From assembly GCA_035705985.1 (NCBI GenBank), contig DASSVP010000023.1, positions 1 to 64,000 of the forward strand: a stretch of DNA of 64,000 nt. Direction: 5' to 3'. Below are positions 26,548 to 34,156 of the stretch, one piece after another (the first letter of the stretch is position 1; each line of letters opens with the position of its first letter). Position numbers and translations under genes: made by a program. Below the pieces are notes generated by a model, which worked only from the letters and a program-made list of their open reading frames with translations, was not told the origin of the DNA and did no database searches. Source of the stretch: JACVRW01 sp035705985. Lineage in GTDB: Bacteria; Actinomycetota; Thermoleophilia; Solirubrobacterales; Thermoleophilaceae.

Positions 26548-26620
26548 TGGGCCGTGTAGGAATCGAACCTACAACCTTGAGATTAAGAGTCTCCTGCTCT
26601 GCCAATTGAGCTAACGGCCC
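26548..26620 (-). tRNA. tRNA-Lys (anticodon CTT)
   Basis: Cloverleaf on the minus strand: acceptor GGGCCGT / ACGGCCC with discriminator A, D stem GCTC / GAGC, anticodon loop CTCTTAA giving CTT, and T arm GTAGG-TTCGATT-CCTAC. CCA is not encoded. The T-arm and acceptor stems pair perfectly. The anticodon stem has one mismatch at its outer pair. The next gene's TTG start begins directly after its 3' end. Confidence 0.93.
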
Positions 26621-26632
26621 GAGCAGGCGAGT

Positions 26633-26992
26633 CTAGTCAGTGGCGCCCGAGCTGACTGCGTCCAGGGCTTCCTCGCGGGAGCCGTGGATCGGGAACACCC
26701 GGTCGAGGCCGGTGATCTCGAAGATCTTCGTGATGTTCTCGTCGGTGCAGACGAGCGCAAGCGAGCCGCCGGCCGGCCGCAGCCGCTTCACGCCGCCAAC
26801 GAGCACGCCCAGCGTGGTGGAGTCGATGAACGTCGCCTTCGACAGGTCGACGACTATCTGCTTCTTGCCCGACTCGATGAGCTCGACCATCCGCTCCTTG
26901 AACTCCGGTGCGGTGTAGAGGTCGACCTCACCTCCGAGCTCGATCACATGCGTCGTGTCGTCTACGGCTTCGTCTTCGATGTGGAAATTCAA
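26633..26992 (-). CDS. STAS-domain anti-sigma factor antagonist (RsbV/SpoIIAA-like)
   Basis: 119 residues. The STAS fold is complete: VIELGGEVDLYTAPEFKE, then QIVVDLSKATFIDSTTLGVLVG with the conserved phosphorylatable Ser near residue 58, and a C-terminal helix. In its unphosphorylated form this class binds an RsbW-type kinase and frees a sigma factor. An RsbW-like protein is encoded at 13022-13414 but the two are not adjacent, so pairing is only a possibility. TTG start with a purine-rich GGGAGACTCC upstream. Located just 5' of tRNA-Lys on the same strand. Confidence 0.9.
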   Translation of the reverse strand: MNFHIEDEAVDDTTHVIELGGEVDLYTAPEFKERMVELIESGKKQIVVDLSKATFIDSTTLGVLVGGVKRLRPAGGSLALVCTDENITKIFEITGLDRVFPIHGSREEALDAVSSGATD

Positions 26993-27046
26993 GGAGTCTC
27001 CCTGCCTAGTCCGTTTTCCGGGAGTGATCGCGGCCAGTAGCGTACG

Positions 27047-27703
27047 TCAGCCGGACGGTTGTTGCGCCTCCGGCGGCGCCTTCAGCGCCTTGACCTGCTG
27101 CCTGATGGCCTTCCTCTGCCCCTGCGGAGCGAGCTCGATGGCCTTCTGGCCCGCCAGGTCGGCCGTCCGCGTGTCGCCGGCGCGGGTGGCGATCTGAACG
27201 AGCCGGAGGTATGACACCGGGTCATTCGCCTCACGGGCGATGATGGCTGCGGCGCGCTGCTCTTCCTTTGGGCGGTTGAGCGCCGCCTGCCCGTAGATCT
27301 GGAGCGCCACCGTGGCGGTGTCGGCATTCGGGTCGTCCGCGGACTCCAGGTACCGCTGCCAGTACGAGCCGGCCTTTCGGAGCTCGTCCTTCGCGTCGTC
27401 GGGGAAAGCAACGCTGCCGCTCTCGCGCTGGCTCGTCGCGAGCGAGTAGTAGTCGCGCACGAGCTCCTGGAGCAAGCGCTGGTCCCCCGGGTTCGCCTGG
27501 AGCCGCTCCTCCTCGCGGTCGACGCGATCCTCGAGGGCGCTGTCCGTGCTCTGGCCGCCGCCGCCCTTGAACGCGTCCACCAGGCCACCGGACACGTCGC
27601 CGCCGATTCCGAACAGCACGAGGCCGCCGCCCAGGAGCAGCGCAAGGGTCAGGTACACCACCTGGACCACCCGGCGGCGGCGTCCTCTCAGGTCGAACAG
27701 CAT
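27047..27703 (-). CDS. Membrane-anchored TPR-like protein, unknown function
   Basis: 218 residues. Basic N-terminus (FDLRGRRRR) and one membrane helix at about 12-34, then a glycine-rich linker and an all-helical extracytoplasmic region from about residue 55. The helices (LEDRVDREEERLQANPGDQRLLQELVRDYYSLA, YWQRYLESADDPNADTATVALQIYGQAAL, ADLAGQKAIELAP) have the alternating small/large pattern of TPR repeats, suggesting a protein-protein interaction scaffold. ATG follows TAGCCT by 9 bases. Lies just downstream of tatC on the same strand. Confidence 0.6.
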   Translation of the reverse strand: MLFDLRGRRRRVVQVVYLTLALLLGGGLVLFGIGGDVSGGLVDAFKGGGGQSTDSALEDRVDREEERLQANPGDQRLLQELVRDYYSLATSQRESGSVAFPDDAKDELRKAGSYWQRYLESADDPNADTATVALQIYGQAALNRPKEEQRAAAIIAREANDPVSYLRLVQIATRAGDTRTADLAGQKAIELAPQGQRKAIRQQVKALKAPPEAQQPSG

Positions 27704-27712
27704 GCGGGCTTA

Positions 27713-27718
27713 AGGCTA
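27713..27718 (-). promoter_or_regulatory. Putative leaderless -10 box (TAGCCT)
   Basis: TAGCCT on the minus strand, 9 bases before the ATG of the TPR-like gene and just after the tatC stop. Confidence 0.45.
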
Positions 27719-27719
27719 G

Positions 27720-28487
27720 CTAGAGGCCCTCGGCCGCGGGCTCGTCGGCGAGGTGCCCCGCGGGGCGCCCGAAGCGCGCCGCGAGCACGATGCTCAGCTC
27801 GTAGAGCAGGTAGAGCGGAATCGACTCGAGCACCAGGGTGATCGGGTCGAGCGTGGGCAGGAGCGACGCGAGGACCACGATCGCCACGATCGCGTAGCGC
27901 CGGCTCTTGCGAAGCTTCTGGGCGTTCGTCACGCCCAGCTTGCAGGCCGCGAGCACGCCCACCGGGATCTGGAAGCCGATCCCCATGGCGAGCATCAGGA
28001 GCGTCACGAACGAGTAGTAGTCGCGCGCACGAACCTGGGTGTTGAACTCGTCGGCGTTGAAGTTGAGGAGGAAGTCGAGCGCCGGCGTGAGCACGACGAA
28101 GTAGCAGAACACGACCCCCGTGATGAAGAGCACCGGCACCAGGAGGAGCAGCGGCGTCGCGACCCGCCGCTCGTGTGGGCTGAACGCGGGCAGGATGAAC
28201 GCGTAGATCTCGTAGAGGATCACCGGCATGGCGATCAGCAGGGCGAAGTAGGCCGAATTCGTGAGCGTCGTATAGAAGGCCTCGGCCGGCCCGAGCGTGA
28301 TCGGCTCGACGCCGTCCGGCAGCGGCGCGTTCACGATCTCGAGGACGAGGTGGTTCTGCCAGCCGGTGAAACCCCACGCGACGACGAATGCGAGCGCGGC
28401 GACGATCAGGCGGCCGCGCAGCTCGTCGAGATGGTCGACGACCGACAGGCGGTCGTCGTGGGAGATCGGCCGGATTCGCCGCACCAC
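27720..28487 (-). CDS. tatC: Sec-independent (Tat) translocase subunit TatC
   Basis: 255 residues, six membrane helices. The conserved N-terminal signature DHLDELRGRL with the Glu that contacts twin-arginine signals is at about residues 18-27, followed by FTGWQNH, PAEAFYTTLTNSAYFALLIAMP and the first periplasmic loop. The helix 3-4 region FSPHERR and FCYFVVLTPALDFLLNF are typical. TatC recognises folded proteins with twin-arginine signals. The gene follows tatA after 17 bases. A likely client is the Rieske protein encoded at 33062-33727. Confidence 0.96.
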   Translation of the reverse strand: MVRRIRPISHDDRLSVVDHLDELRGRLIVAALAFVVAWGFTGWQNHLVLEIVNAPLPDGVEPITLGPAEAFYTTLTNSAYFALLIAMPVILYEIYAFILPAFSPHERRVATPLLLLVPVLFITGVVFCYFVVLTPALDFLLNFNADEFNTQVRARDYYSFVTLLMLAMGIGFQIPVGVLAACKLGVTNAQKLRKSRRYAIVAIVVLASLLPTLDPITLVLESIPLYLLYELSIVLAARFGRPAGHLADEPAAEGL

Positions 28488-28504
28488 CTAGGCGGCTCCC
28501 GCGT

Positions 28505-28723
28505 CTAGGGCTTCTGCTCGCCGGCCGGTGCGACCGTGGTCGGCTCGGGCTTCTCGGCCGAGCCCTCCGGCAGCTCGTCCTTGTCCTTGCCCGTGACGGA
28601 GTCCTTGAACTCGCGCATCCCGCGCCCGAGCGAGCGACCCAGGTCGGGCAGTCGCTTCGGGCCGAAGACGATCAGCACGATGACGAGGATGATGATGATC
28701 TCTAGAGGCCCTGGAGTCCACAT
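28505..28723 (-). CDS. tatA: Twin-arginine translocase subunit TatA
   Basis: 72 residues. A single N-terminal membrane helix ([27 protein letters not shown]) with the FG motif at its end, then the amphipathic helix [11 protein letters not shown] and an acidic tail. TatA oligomers form the translocation patch with TatC. ATG preceded by TACCAT at 10 bases. No separate tatB is seen, as is common in Gram-positive bacteria. Confidence 0.95.
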   Translation of the reverse strand: MWTPGPLEIIIILVIVLIVFGPKRLPDLGRSLGRGMREFKDSVTGKDKDELPEGSAEKPEPTTVAPAGEQKP

Positions 28724-28733
28724 GGCTCAGTCC

Positions 28734-28739
28734 ATGGTA
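28734..28739 (-). promoter_or_regulatory. Putative leaderless -10 box (TACCAT)
   Basis: TACCAT on the minus strand, 10 bases before the tatA ATG; lies in the 33-base divergent gap with dcd. Confidence 0.45.
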
Positions 28740-28756
28740 GCTGCGAGTATGGCGCC

Positions 28757-29347
28757 GTGGTGACTTCTGTTCTGTCAGACGGCACGATCCGCCGCCTGGT
28801 CGAGGAGGGGCGGATCAAGATCGAGCCCTGGGATCCGGCCATGGTCCAGCCCGCGAGCGTCGATCTGAAGCTCGGCGCGTCGTTCCGCGTCTTCCACAAC
28901 CACCGGCTGCCCGCGATCGATCTGTCGAAGCCGCCCACGGGCGTTACGGAGCACGTTCAGATCGAGGACGACGCCAGCTTCGTCATCCATCCCGGCGAGT
29001 TCGTGCTCGGCACCACGGTCGAGTGGGTCGAGCTGCCCGACGATGTGGTGGCCCGGATCGAGGGCAAGTCGAGCCTGGGCCGGCTGGGCCTGATCGTGCA
29101 CGCCACGGCGGGCTTCGTGGACCCGGGCTTCAGCGGCACGCTGACGCTGGAGATCACCAACCTGACCCGCGTGCCGATCGTGCTCTGGCCCGGCAAGCCG
29201 ATCGCGCAGCTGTCGTTCATGGCGCTCGATCAGGCGGCCGAGCGGCCCTACGGGCACCCCGATCTGGGGAGCCACTACCACGGGCAGATCGAGGCCACCG
29301 AGTCCCGCTACGAAGGCGGTCCCTCGAGGACTCCGGAAACTCGGTGA
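28757..29347 (+). CDS. dcd: dCTP deaminase
   Basis: 196 residues from GTG. Motifs: SVDLKLGASFRVF, EFVLGTTVEWVELPDDVVARIEGKSSLGRLGLIVHATAGFVDPGF containing the nucleotide-binding and catalytic Glu region, and PYGHPDLGSHYHGQ. It deaminates dCTP to dUTP, or to dUMP if bifunctional as in mycobacteria; the HAT motif in the active-site loop is compatible with the bifunctional form but does not prove it. Divergent from tatA. Confidence 0.94.
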   Translation: MVTSVLSDGTIRRLVEEGRIKIEPWDPAMVQPASVDLKLGASFRVFHNHRLPAIDLSKPPTGVTEHVQIEDDASFVIHPGEFVLGTTVEWVELPDDVVARIEGKSSLGRLGLIVHATAGFVDPGFSGTLTLEITNLTRVPIVLWPGKPIAQLSFMALDQAAERPYGHPDLGSHYHGQIEATESRYEGGPSRTPETR

Positions 29348-29394
29348 ATTTCATCTCAAGTTCGTCGTGGCGATTCCGATATTCCTGGCAGAGG

Positions 29395-29844
29395 ATGGAA
29401 GAGATGGACGGGAACGCCGACAACTCCCACTTCACCAAGCGCGTGACGCTGCCGAGCGGCAAGACGATCGAGGTCGTCTACTTCTCGGACGACGCGTTCA
29501 TGGCTGAGGCCATCGAGCCTCCGGTGCCCGACGCCCCGCCCGCCGAGCCGCACCAGGACCTGCACGTCTGCGTCGATTGCGACGCTGAGCTGGTCTACCC
29601 GGTGCAGTGGGAGGAAGCCGGGCCGGCGAACTGGAGCGTCGTGCTCCACTGCCCGAACTGCGACGTGTATCGCGAGGGCGTCTTCACGCAGGACAACGTC
29701 GAGCTCTTCGACGAGGAGCTCGACCGCGGCGCCGACGCGCTGGCGCGTGACTACAAGCGCCTGATGCGCGCCAACATGGCCGAGGAGATCGAGCGCTTCG
29801 TGGGCGCCCTCGAGGCCGGCGCCATCTGCCCTGAGGATTTCTAA
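29395..29844 (+). CDS. Zinc-ribbon protein, unknown function
   Basis: 149 residues. The N-terminus has a short beta hairpin (KRVTLPSGKTIEVVYFSD). The middle carries two CxxC pairs (CVDCDAELVYP and CPNCDVYREG) 31 residues apart that would form a zinc ribbon. The C-terminal half is helical and acidic (DEELDRGADALARDYKRLMR), ending in ALEAGAICPEDF. Two in-frame ATGs at 29395 and 29404 are candidates. Similar zinc-ribbon proteins are widespread in actinobacteria but their function is not known to me. Lies 47 bases after dcd. Confidence 0.7.
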   Translation: MEEMDGNADNSHFTKRVTLPSGKTIEVVYFSDDAFMAEAIEPPVPDAPPAEPHQDLHVCVDCDAELVYPVQWEEAGPANWSVVLHCPNCDVYREGVFTQDNVELFDEELDRGADALARDYKRLMRANMAEEIERFVGALEAGAICPEDF

Positions 29845-29863
29845 GCCTCGCCTCGCCGGCCCT

Positions 29864-30829
29864 CTAGGCGTAGCGCTCCACCACGCCGTCCGCGACCAGC
29901 ATCAGCGCAGCCGTGCGCGGCTCCGAAAGCTCGATCTCGCCCAGAACGGCCTTCGCTTCCGCCACGTAGGCGAGCGCTTGGTCGCGTGCCTGCCCCAGCG
30001 CGCCCGTGGCGGCAATGCGGTCGCAGACGGCCGCTGCCTCCTCGGCGCAGCGCACGCTCCCGGTGAGTGAGGGGTCCTCGCGGCGCGCGAGTATGAGCGG
30101 CAGCGTCACCGTGCCGTCGAAGAGGTCAGCGCCGCGCGGCTTGCCGGTGCGCTCCGGCGGCCCGGACACGTCGAGCACGTCGTCGAGCATCTGGAAGGCC
30201 ACGCCGAGCCGCTCACCAAAACGGCCCAGCTCGTCCGCCAGCTCGGGGCGGCCCCCGAACAACGCTCCCAGGCGGCACGATGCGTCGAACAGACTGGCTG
30301 TCTTCAAACGGCACCGCTCGAGGTAGCGGTCCTCGGACACGTCGGGGTTGAACGCGTCGTCGCGCTGCATGAGCTCGCCCCGGGCAAGGGCGGAGGAGGC
30401 CGAAGAGAGCACCCGTACCGCATCCGGGCTGGCGGTGGCGGCGAGCTCGGCGAAGGCGCGCGAGAAGAGCAGATCGCCCGTGGCGGTGGCCTCAGCGCGG
30501 CCGCCCTTCGCAAAGACCGTCGGCCGCCCGCGGCGCAGGTCGGCGCCGTCGAGCACGTCGTCGTGGACGAGCGTCGCCATGTGGAGCAGCTCCACGGCCA
30601 CGGCGGCCACCACCAGGCTGTCGTCCGGCTCCGCCGCGCACAGGAAGACGAGCACCGGGCGCAGGCGCTTGCCGCCCGCGGACAGCGTGTTCTCGGCGTG
30701 CCCGCCGAGCAGCTCGCCATGGCCCTGCACGATCTCGCCGAGTCGCTCCTCGGCCCGCTCCAGGAGGCGCGCCAGCTCCGGGCCGCCCGCGGCGAGCACG
30801 GCGCCGAGCTGTGCCTGCGCGGTGTTCAA
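29864..30829 (-). CDS. Polyprenyl diphosphate synthase (menaquinone side chain)
   Basis: 321 residues from a TTG overlapping the menG stop (TTGA). The two Asp-rich motifs are present: first DDVLD in LVHDDVLDGADLRRGRPT near residue 80 and second in AFQMLDDVLD near 208. GGKRLRPVL near 50 binds the allylic substrate. The enzyme extends an allylic diphosphate with isopentenyl units. Its place after menG and the qcr genes suggests it makes the menaquinone tail (heptaprenyl to nonaprenyl). The chain length cannot be read securely. Last gene of the heme/quinone/complex III run. Confidence 0.9.
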   Translation of the reverse strand: MNTAQAQLGAVLAAGGPELARLLERAEERLGEIVQGHGELLGGHAENTLSAGGKRLRPVLVFLCAAEPDDSLVVAAVAVELLHMATLVHDDVLDGADLRRGRPTVFAKGGRAEATATGDLLFSRAFAELAATASPDAVRVLSSASSALARGELMQRDDAFNPDVSEDRYLERCRLKTASLFDASCRLGALFGGRPELADELGRFGERLGVAFQMLDDVLDVSGPPERTGKPRGADLFDGTVTLPLILARREDPSLTGSVRCAEEAAAVCDRIAATGALGQARDQALAYVAEAKAVLGEIELSEPRTAALMLVADGVVERYA

Positions 30830-31521
30830 CGCCTCGTCCCCGAATGGATCGCGATGATGCCTCCCGCAGTGAGCAGCCAGCGGACCTCTTCGAGCCCGGC
30901 GGCGGCCATGCGCGCCGCGAGCTCCTCCGGCCCGGGGAAACGCCGCACGCTGCTCGGCAGGTAGGTGTAGGCGTCCGGGTCGCCGGCCAGGCGCCCGAGC
31001 GCGGGCACGACGGTGTCGAACCAGGCGCGGAAGAACCACGAGAGCGGCGGCTTCTGCGGCGTGGTGATCTCCAGCACCACCACCCGCCCGCCGGGCTTGG
31101 TCACGCGCGCCATCTCCGCCAGCCCGCGGTCGAGGTCGGAGAGGTTGCGGGCGCCGAAGCCTACGGTCACGGCGTCGAAGCTCGCATCGGCGTGGCGCAG
31201 CTCGAGCGCGTCGCCCTCCTCGAAGGCGAGGCCCGGCGCCTTCTGGCGCGCCAGCTCGAGCATCGCCGGCGCGAAGTCCACGCCGGTCACCTCCGCGCCG
31301 CGGCGCGCGAGCTCCACCGCGAGGTCACCGGTTCCGGTGGCGACGTCGAGCGCGATCGAGCCCGGTCCCACCCGCGCGAGGTCGGCGGCCCGCTCGCGCC
31401 AGCGGTGGTGCATCCCCGCCGTCATGACCGAGTTCATGCGGTCGTAGACGCGCGCGATGCGGTCGAACATCGCCCTCACCTGCGTGTCCGGGAGGGTGCC
31501 CGACGCGGGCGAGGGGGTCAC
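30826..31521 (-). CDS. menG: Demethylmenaquinone methyltransferase
   Basis: 231 residues from a GTG overlapping the qcrC stop (GTGA). UbiE/MenG family: MFDRIARVYDRMNSVMTAG at about residue 18, the SAM-binding IALDVATGTGDLAVELARRG, GVDFAPAMLELARQK, and FDAVTVGFGARNLSDLDRGLAEMARVTKPGGRVVVLEI. It methylates demethylmenaquinone in the last step of menaquinone synthesis. UbiE-like enzymes also act on ubiquinone, but menaquinone is expected here because of the neighbouring menaquinol-type cytochrome b complex. Confidence 0.93.
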   Translation of the reverse strand: MTPSPASGTLPDTQVRAMFDRIARVYDRMNSVMTAGMHHRWRERAADLARVGPGSIALDVATGTGDLAVELARRGAEVTGVDFAPAMLELARQKAPGLAFEEGDALELRHADASFDAVTVGFGARNLSDLDRGLAEMARVTKPGGRVVVLEITTPQKPPLSWFFRAWFDTVVPALGRLAGDPDAYTYLPSSVRRFPGPEELAARMAAAGLEEVRWLLTAGGIIAIHSGTRR

Positions 31522-32231
31522 TCGCCCCTGAGCGACGCGACGTACTCGACGAGCTGGTTGAACTGCTCGGGGTTCTCCTCGCGCATCTGCCGGTAGGGCG
31601 GCATCGGGGGGGTGGGGTTCACGAGCGTCCGCGCGATCGCGTCCTTGCCGAGCCGCTGGCCGACCGTCGTCAGGTTCGGCCCCAGCGTGTTGCCGTTCTC
31701 GCCGATCTTGTGGCAGCCGAGGCACCCTGACGACGCCGTGACCGCCTGCCCCTCCTCCAGCCCCGGCGGCGCGGGCTGGTCGATCTCGGTCGGCGACCCC
31801 GCCAGCGCACCCAGGACGGTGAGGTAGGCCATCGCCGCGATGGTCGCGATGCCGGCCGTGGTGGCGATCGGGCGCCGCAGCGGATTGCGCTCGGGCCCGC
31901 GGTCGAAGAACGGCAGCAGGAGCAGCAGCATGAGGCAGATCGTCGGGATCCCGATCGTCGCCATGAAGACGAGCTCCGGCGGCTTCACCACGCGCAGCAG
32001 CTCGAACAGGAAGAAGAAGTACCACTCCGGCCGCGGGGTGTAGGTCGTGGTGGTCGGGTCTGCCTTCGGGCCGAGCTCGGCGCCGAGCAGGATCGACATG
32101 AGGATGATCACGCCCAGCGTGACGCACGCCATGATCGAGTCCTTGGCGATCGCGTAGGGGAAGAACGGCTTCCCCTGGTTCTTCAGGATCGAGTACTCGC
32201 GGAGGTACTGCTCCTTCTCGCGCGCGTCCAT
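31518..32231 (-). CDS. qcrC: Menaquinol-cytochrome c reductase, cytochrome b(C-term)/c fusion subunit
   Basis: 237 residues. The N-terminal ~145 residues with three membrane helices correspond to the C-terminal half of cytochrome b (subunit IV): TPRPEWYFFFLFELLRVVKPPE, carrying the PEW quinol-site motif. The C-terminal ~85 residues are a class I cytochrome c domain with CLGCH (Cys 170, Cys 173, His 174) and the axial Met near 210 in PTPPMPPY. Fused b/c subunits like this are known from Bacillus-type complexes. It is 3 bases from qcrB. Confidence 0.92.
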   Translation of the reverse strand: MDAREKEQYLREYSILKNQGKPFFPYAIAKDSIMACVTLGVIILMSILLGAELGPKADPTTTTYTPRPEWYFFFLFELLRVVKPPELVFMATIGIPTICLMLLLLLPFFDRGPERNPLRRPIATTAGIATIAAMAYLTVLGALAGSPTEIDQPAPPGLEEGQAVTASSGCLGCHKIGENGNTLGPNLTTVGQRLGKDAIARTLVNPTPPMPPYRQMREENPEQFNQLVEYVASLRGE

Positions 32232-32234
32232 CCG

Positions 32235-33065
32235 TCAGACCTCCTCTCTCAGGAGGTCCTTCTTCTCGGCCTTGAGCCACGGCGGCGCGGTCGTGCCGAG
32301 CTTGGCCACGAGATAGAGGTGGGCGCCGATCAGAGCGGCGATCAGCCCCGGCACCGCGAGCATGTGCAACGCGTAGAAGCGCGTGATCGTGGTGGGCCCG
32401 AACTCGCTGCCCACGCGGAGGAAGTCGGCGAGGTACGGCCCGACGATCGGGCCCGACGAGTTCAGGTTCACCGCCACCACCGTCGCCCAGAAGGAGCGCT
32501 GGTCGAACGGGAGCAGGTAGCCGGTGAGGCCCATCACCAGCGTCAGCACGATCAGCACGACGCCGATCACCCAGTTCAGCTCGCGCGGGTACTTGTACGC
32601 GCCGAAGAAGAAGACCCTCCCCATGTGGAGGAAGATCAGGATGATCATCACCGTCGAGCCCCACTTGTGCATGCCGCGGACGAACTCGCCGAGGAACACC
32701 TCGTTGGTGATGCGTGACGCGGACTCGTAGGCGCGCGTCGGATCCGGCTCGTAGTACATCGCCAGGAACACGCCCGTCACCGCCTGCGACAGGAAGGCGA
32801 ACATGGTGGCCGAGCCGAGCGTGTAGTACCAGTTGGTGCCCTTGGGGACCTTGCGGTAGAGGAAGCCCCGCAGGAAGGGGCTCGCGCCGGTCCGCTCATC
32901 GAGCCATCCGACGACGCTCGCCGCGCCCTCGACGGCCTGGTCCTTGGCGGTCGGCTTCGTGGCCGGCCCTCCGTTCCGGCCCGGCGCGCCGTTGCGGCCG
33001 TTCTCACCGGGCCGCGGCGGGCTGCGGCGCAGGGCTCTCGGCAGCGGGGGCGAGGGCAGCTTCAC
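32235..33065 (-). CDS. qcrB: Menaquinol-cytochrome c reductase, cytochrome b (N-terminal half)
   Basis: 276 residues. A disordered Pro/Gly/Arg-rich N-terminal extension of about 40 residues precedes four membrane helices. Heme-b ligands are the His pairs in GMHKWGSTVMIILIFLHMGR and RFYALHMLAVPGLIAALIGAH, about 14 residues apart within each helix. The GYLLPFDQRSFWATVV region is the conserved Qo-site segment. GTG overlaps the Rieske stop. With QcrC it forms the split cytochrome b of a b6f/Bacillus-like complex that oxidises menaquinol. Confidence 0.94.
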   Translation of the reverse strand: MKLPSPPLPRALRRSPPRPGENGRNGAPGRNGGPATKPTAKDQAVEGAASVVGWLDERTGASPFLRGFLYRKVPKGTNWYYTLGSATMFAFLSQAVTGVFLAMYYEPDPTRAYESASRITNEVFLGEFVRGMHKWGSTVMIILIFLHMGRVFFFGAYKYPRELNWVIGVVLIVLTLVMGLTGYLLPFDQRSFWATVVAVNLNSSGPIVGPYLADFLRVGSEFGPTTITRFYALHMLAVPGLIAALIGAHLYLVAKLGTTAPPWLKAEKKDLLREEV

Positions 33066-33727
33066 GTCGTCGGCCTCGGCGGGTAAAGGTACTTCCAGAG
33101 CCCGTCGAGGTGGTTCGACGGGTCACGCGGGGGGAAGCGCTCGAGCTCGGAGTTGAGCGAGAAGCGCTGGCCGACCTCCACCCGGCCCTCCACCACGCGC
33201 GTCTCGAAGCGGTCCAGCGGGCGCACGGGCGGCCCGCCCTCGACCTTGCCCTGAGAGTCGTAGACGCCGCCATGGCACGGGCAGACGAACTTCTGCGAGG
33301 CCTGGATGTAGCGGACCGGGCAGCCCAGGTGGGCACAGCGGGTGGAGATCGCGACATAGGGCTGCTCGGACTTGCCGGGCGCGCTGTCGACCTCCGGGTC
33401 CCACTTCCGCACGTAGACGGTCGCCTTGCCGGCATCGCCGATCTTCGGATCGATGTTGTGCACCCGCTGCACGTAGGCGGTGGTGCTGAAATCGTCCTCG
33501 GGGCCGAGGTCCTGCCAGGTGTCCGGCACGGTCTCCTCGAAGAGCGGGCCGAGCGCGAAGCCGAGGCCGGGCAGCGCGAACGCCATCGTCGCGATGCCGC
33601 CGGCGGCGAGCGCGGTGCCCTCCATCAGGCGACGGCGGGTGACGGTCTCGCCCTCCCACGCGCCGGCGATCCCGCGACCCTCGGTGTAGCGGGACTTCTT
33701 GTCGAACTTCTTGGGTGAGTCGGCCAC
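33062..33727 (-). CDS. qcrA: Rieske iron-sulfur subunit
   Basis: 221 residues from GTG. A twin-arginine-like stretch VTRRRLMEG precedes the single membrane anchor (ALAAGGIATMAFALPGLGFAL, about 38-58). The Rieske fold has both cluster motifs, CAHLGC and CPCHGGVYD, separated by 18 residues, with cysteines for the disulfide. The [2Fe-2S] cluster transfers an electron from menaquinol to the c-type heme. A CAGAAT box lies 13 bases before the start. The protein is a likely Tat substrate; tatC and tatA are encoded at 27720-28723. Confidence 0.95.
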   Translation of the reverse strand: MADSPKKFDKKSRYTEGRGIAGAWEGETVTRRRLMEGTALAAGGIATMAFALPGLGFALGPLFEETVPDTWQDLGPEDDFSTTAYVQRVHNIDPKIGDAGKATVYVRKWDPEVDSAPGKSEQPYVAISTRCAHLGCPVRYIQASQKFVCPCHGGVYDSQGKVEGGPPVRPLDRFETRVVEGRVEVGQRFSLNSELERFPPRDPSNHLDGLWKYLYPPRPTT

Positions 33728-33775
33728 GGGTGAGCTAGGGATTCTGGCGATCGCTGCGCCCTAGTGCCAACATGG

Positions 33776-34156
33776 TTACGTAGCGCACGAGCGGGCGCGG
33801 GAGCCTATCGATTCCCAGAGCGCCTCGGCGTCCGCGGGACGGCCCTCGGCCTGCGCCTGCGCCGACGCCGAGATGAGGTCCGCCAGCGCCGCGACGGCCT
33901 GCAGATCGCCCGCTTCGGCGAGCCGGGCGAGGCCGAGCGCGTAGAGCGCGTCGCCGGCGAGGAGGCGCAGGTCCCGGTCCATCCCGGCGAACGCGCGCGG
34001 CTCGCCGTAGTGCATGAGATAGCCCTCGTGGACCGCCTCGAGCACGAAGCCGCGCGGACCGTCCACGTCTCCGAAGCGGCCCGGGCCGGGATCGTCGACG
34101 GCGTACGAGCCGAACGCGGGGTCTGCGGCCTCGATCAGCTCGGCGAGCGCGCTCAC
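33776..34156 (-). CDS. Conserved hypothetical protein between hemL and qcr genes
   Basis: 126 residues from a GTG overlapping the hemL stop. Predicted all-helical with no membrane segment. The stretch LRLLAGDALYALGLARLAEAGDL resembles helix D of polyprenyl synthases, but the Asp-rich catalytic motifs are missing, so any relation would be to a non-catalytic partner. The C-terminal EGRPADAEALWESIG ends the fold. Position inside the heme/complex III cluster suggests a link to quinone or cofactor supply; the function is unknown. Confidence 0.6.
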   Translation of the reverse strand: MSALAELIEAADPAFGSYAVDDPGPGRFGDVDGPRGFVLEAVHEGYLMHYGEPRAFAGMDRDLRLLAGDALYALGLARLAEAGDLQAVAALADLISASAQAQAEGRPADAEALWESIGSRARSCAT

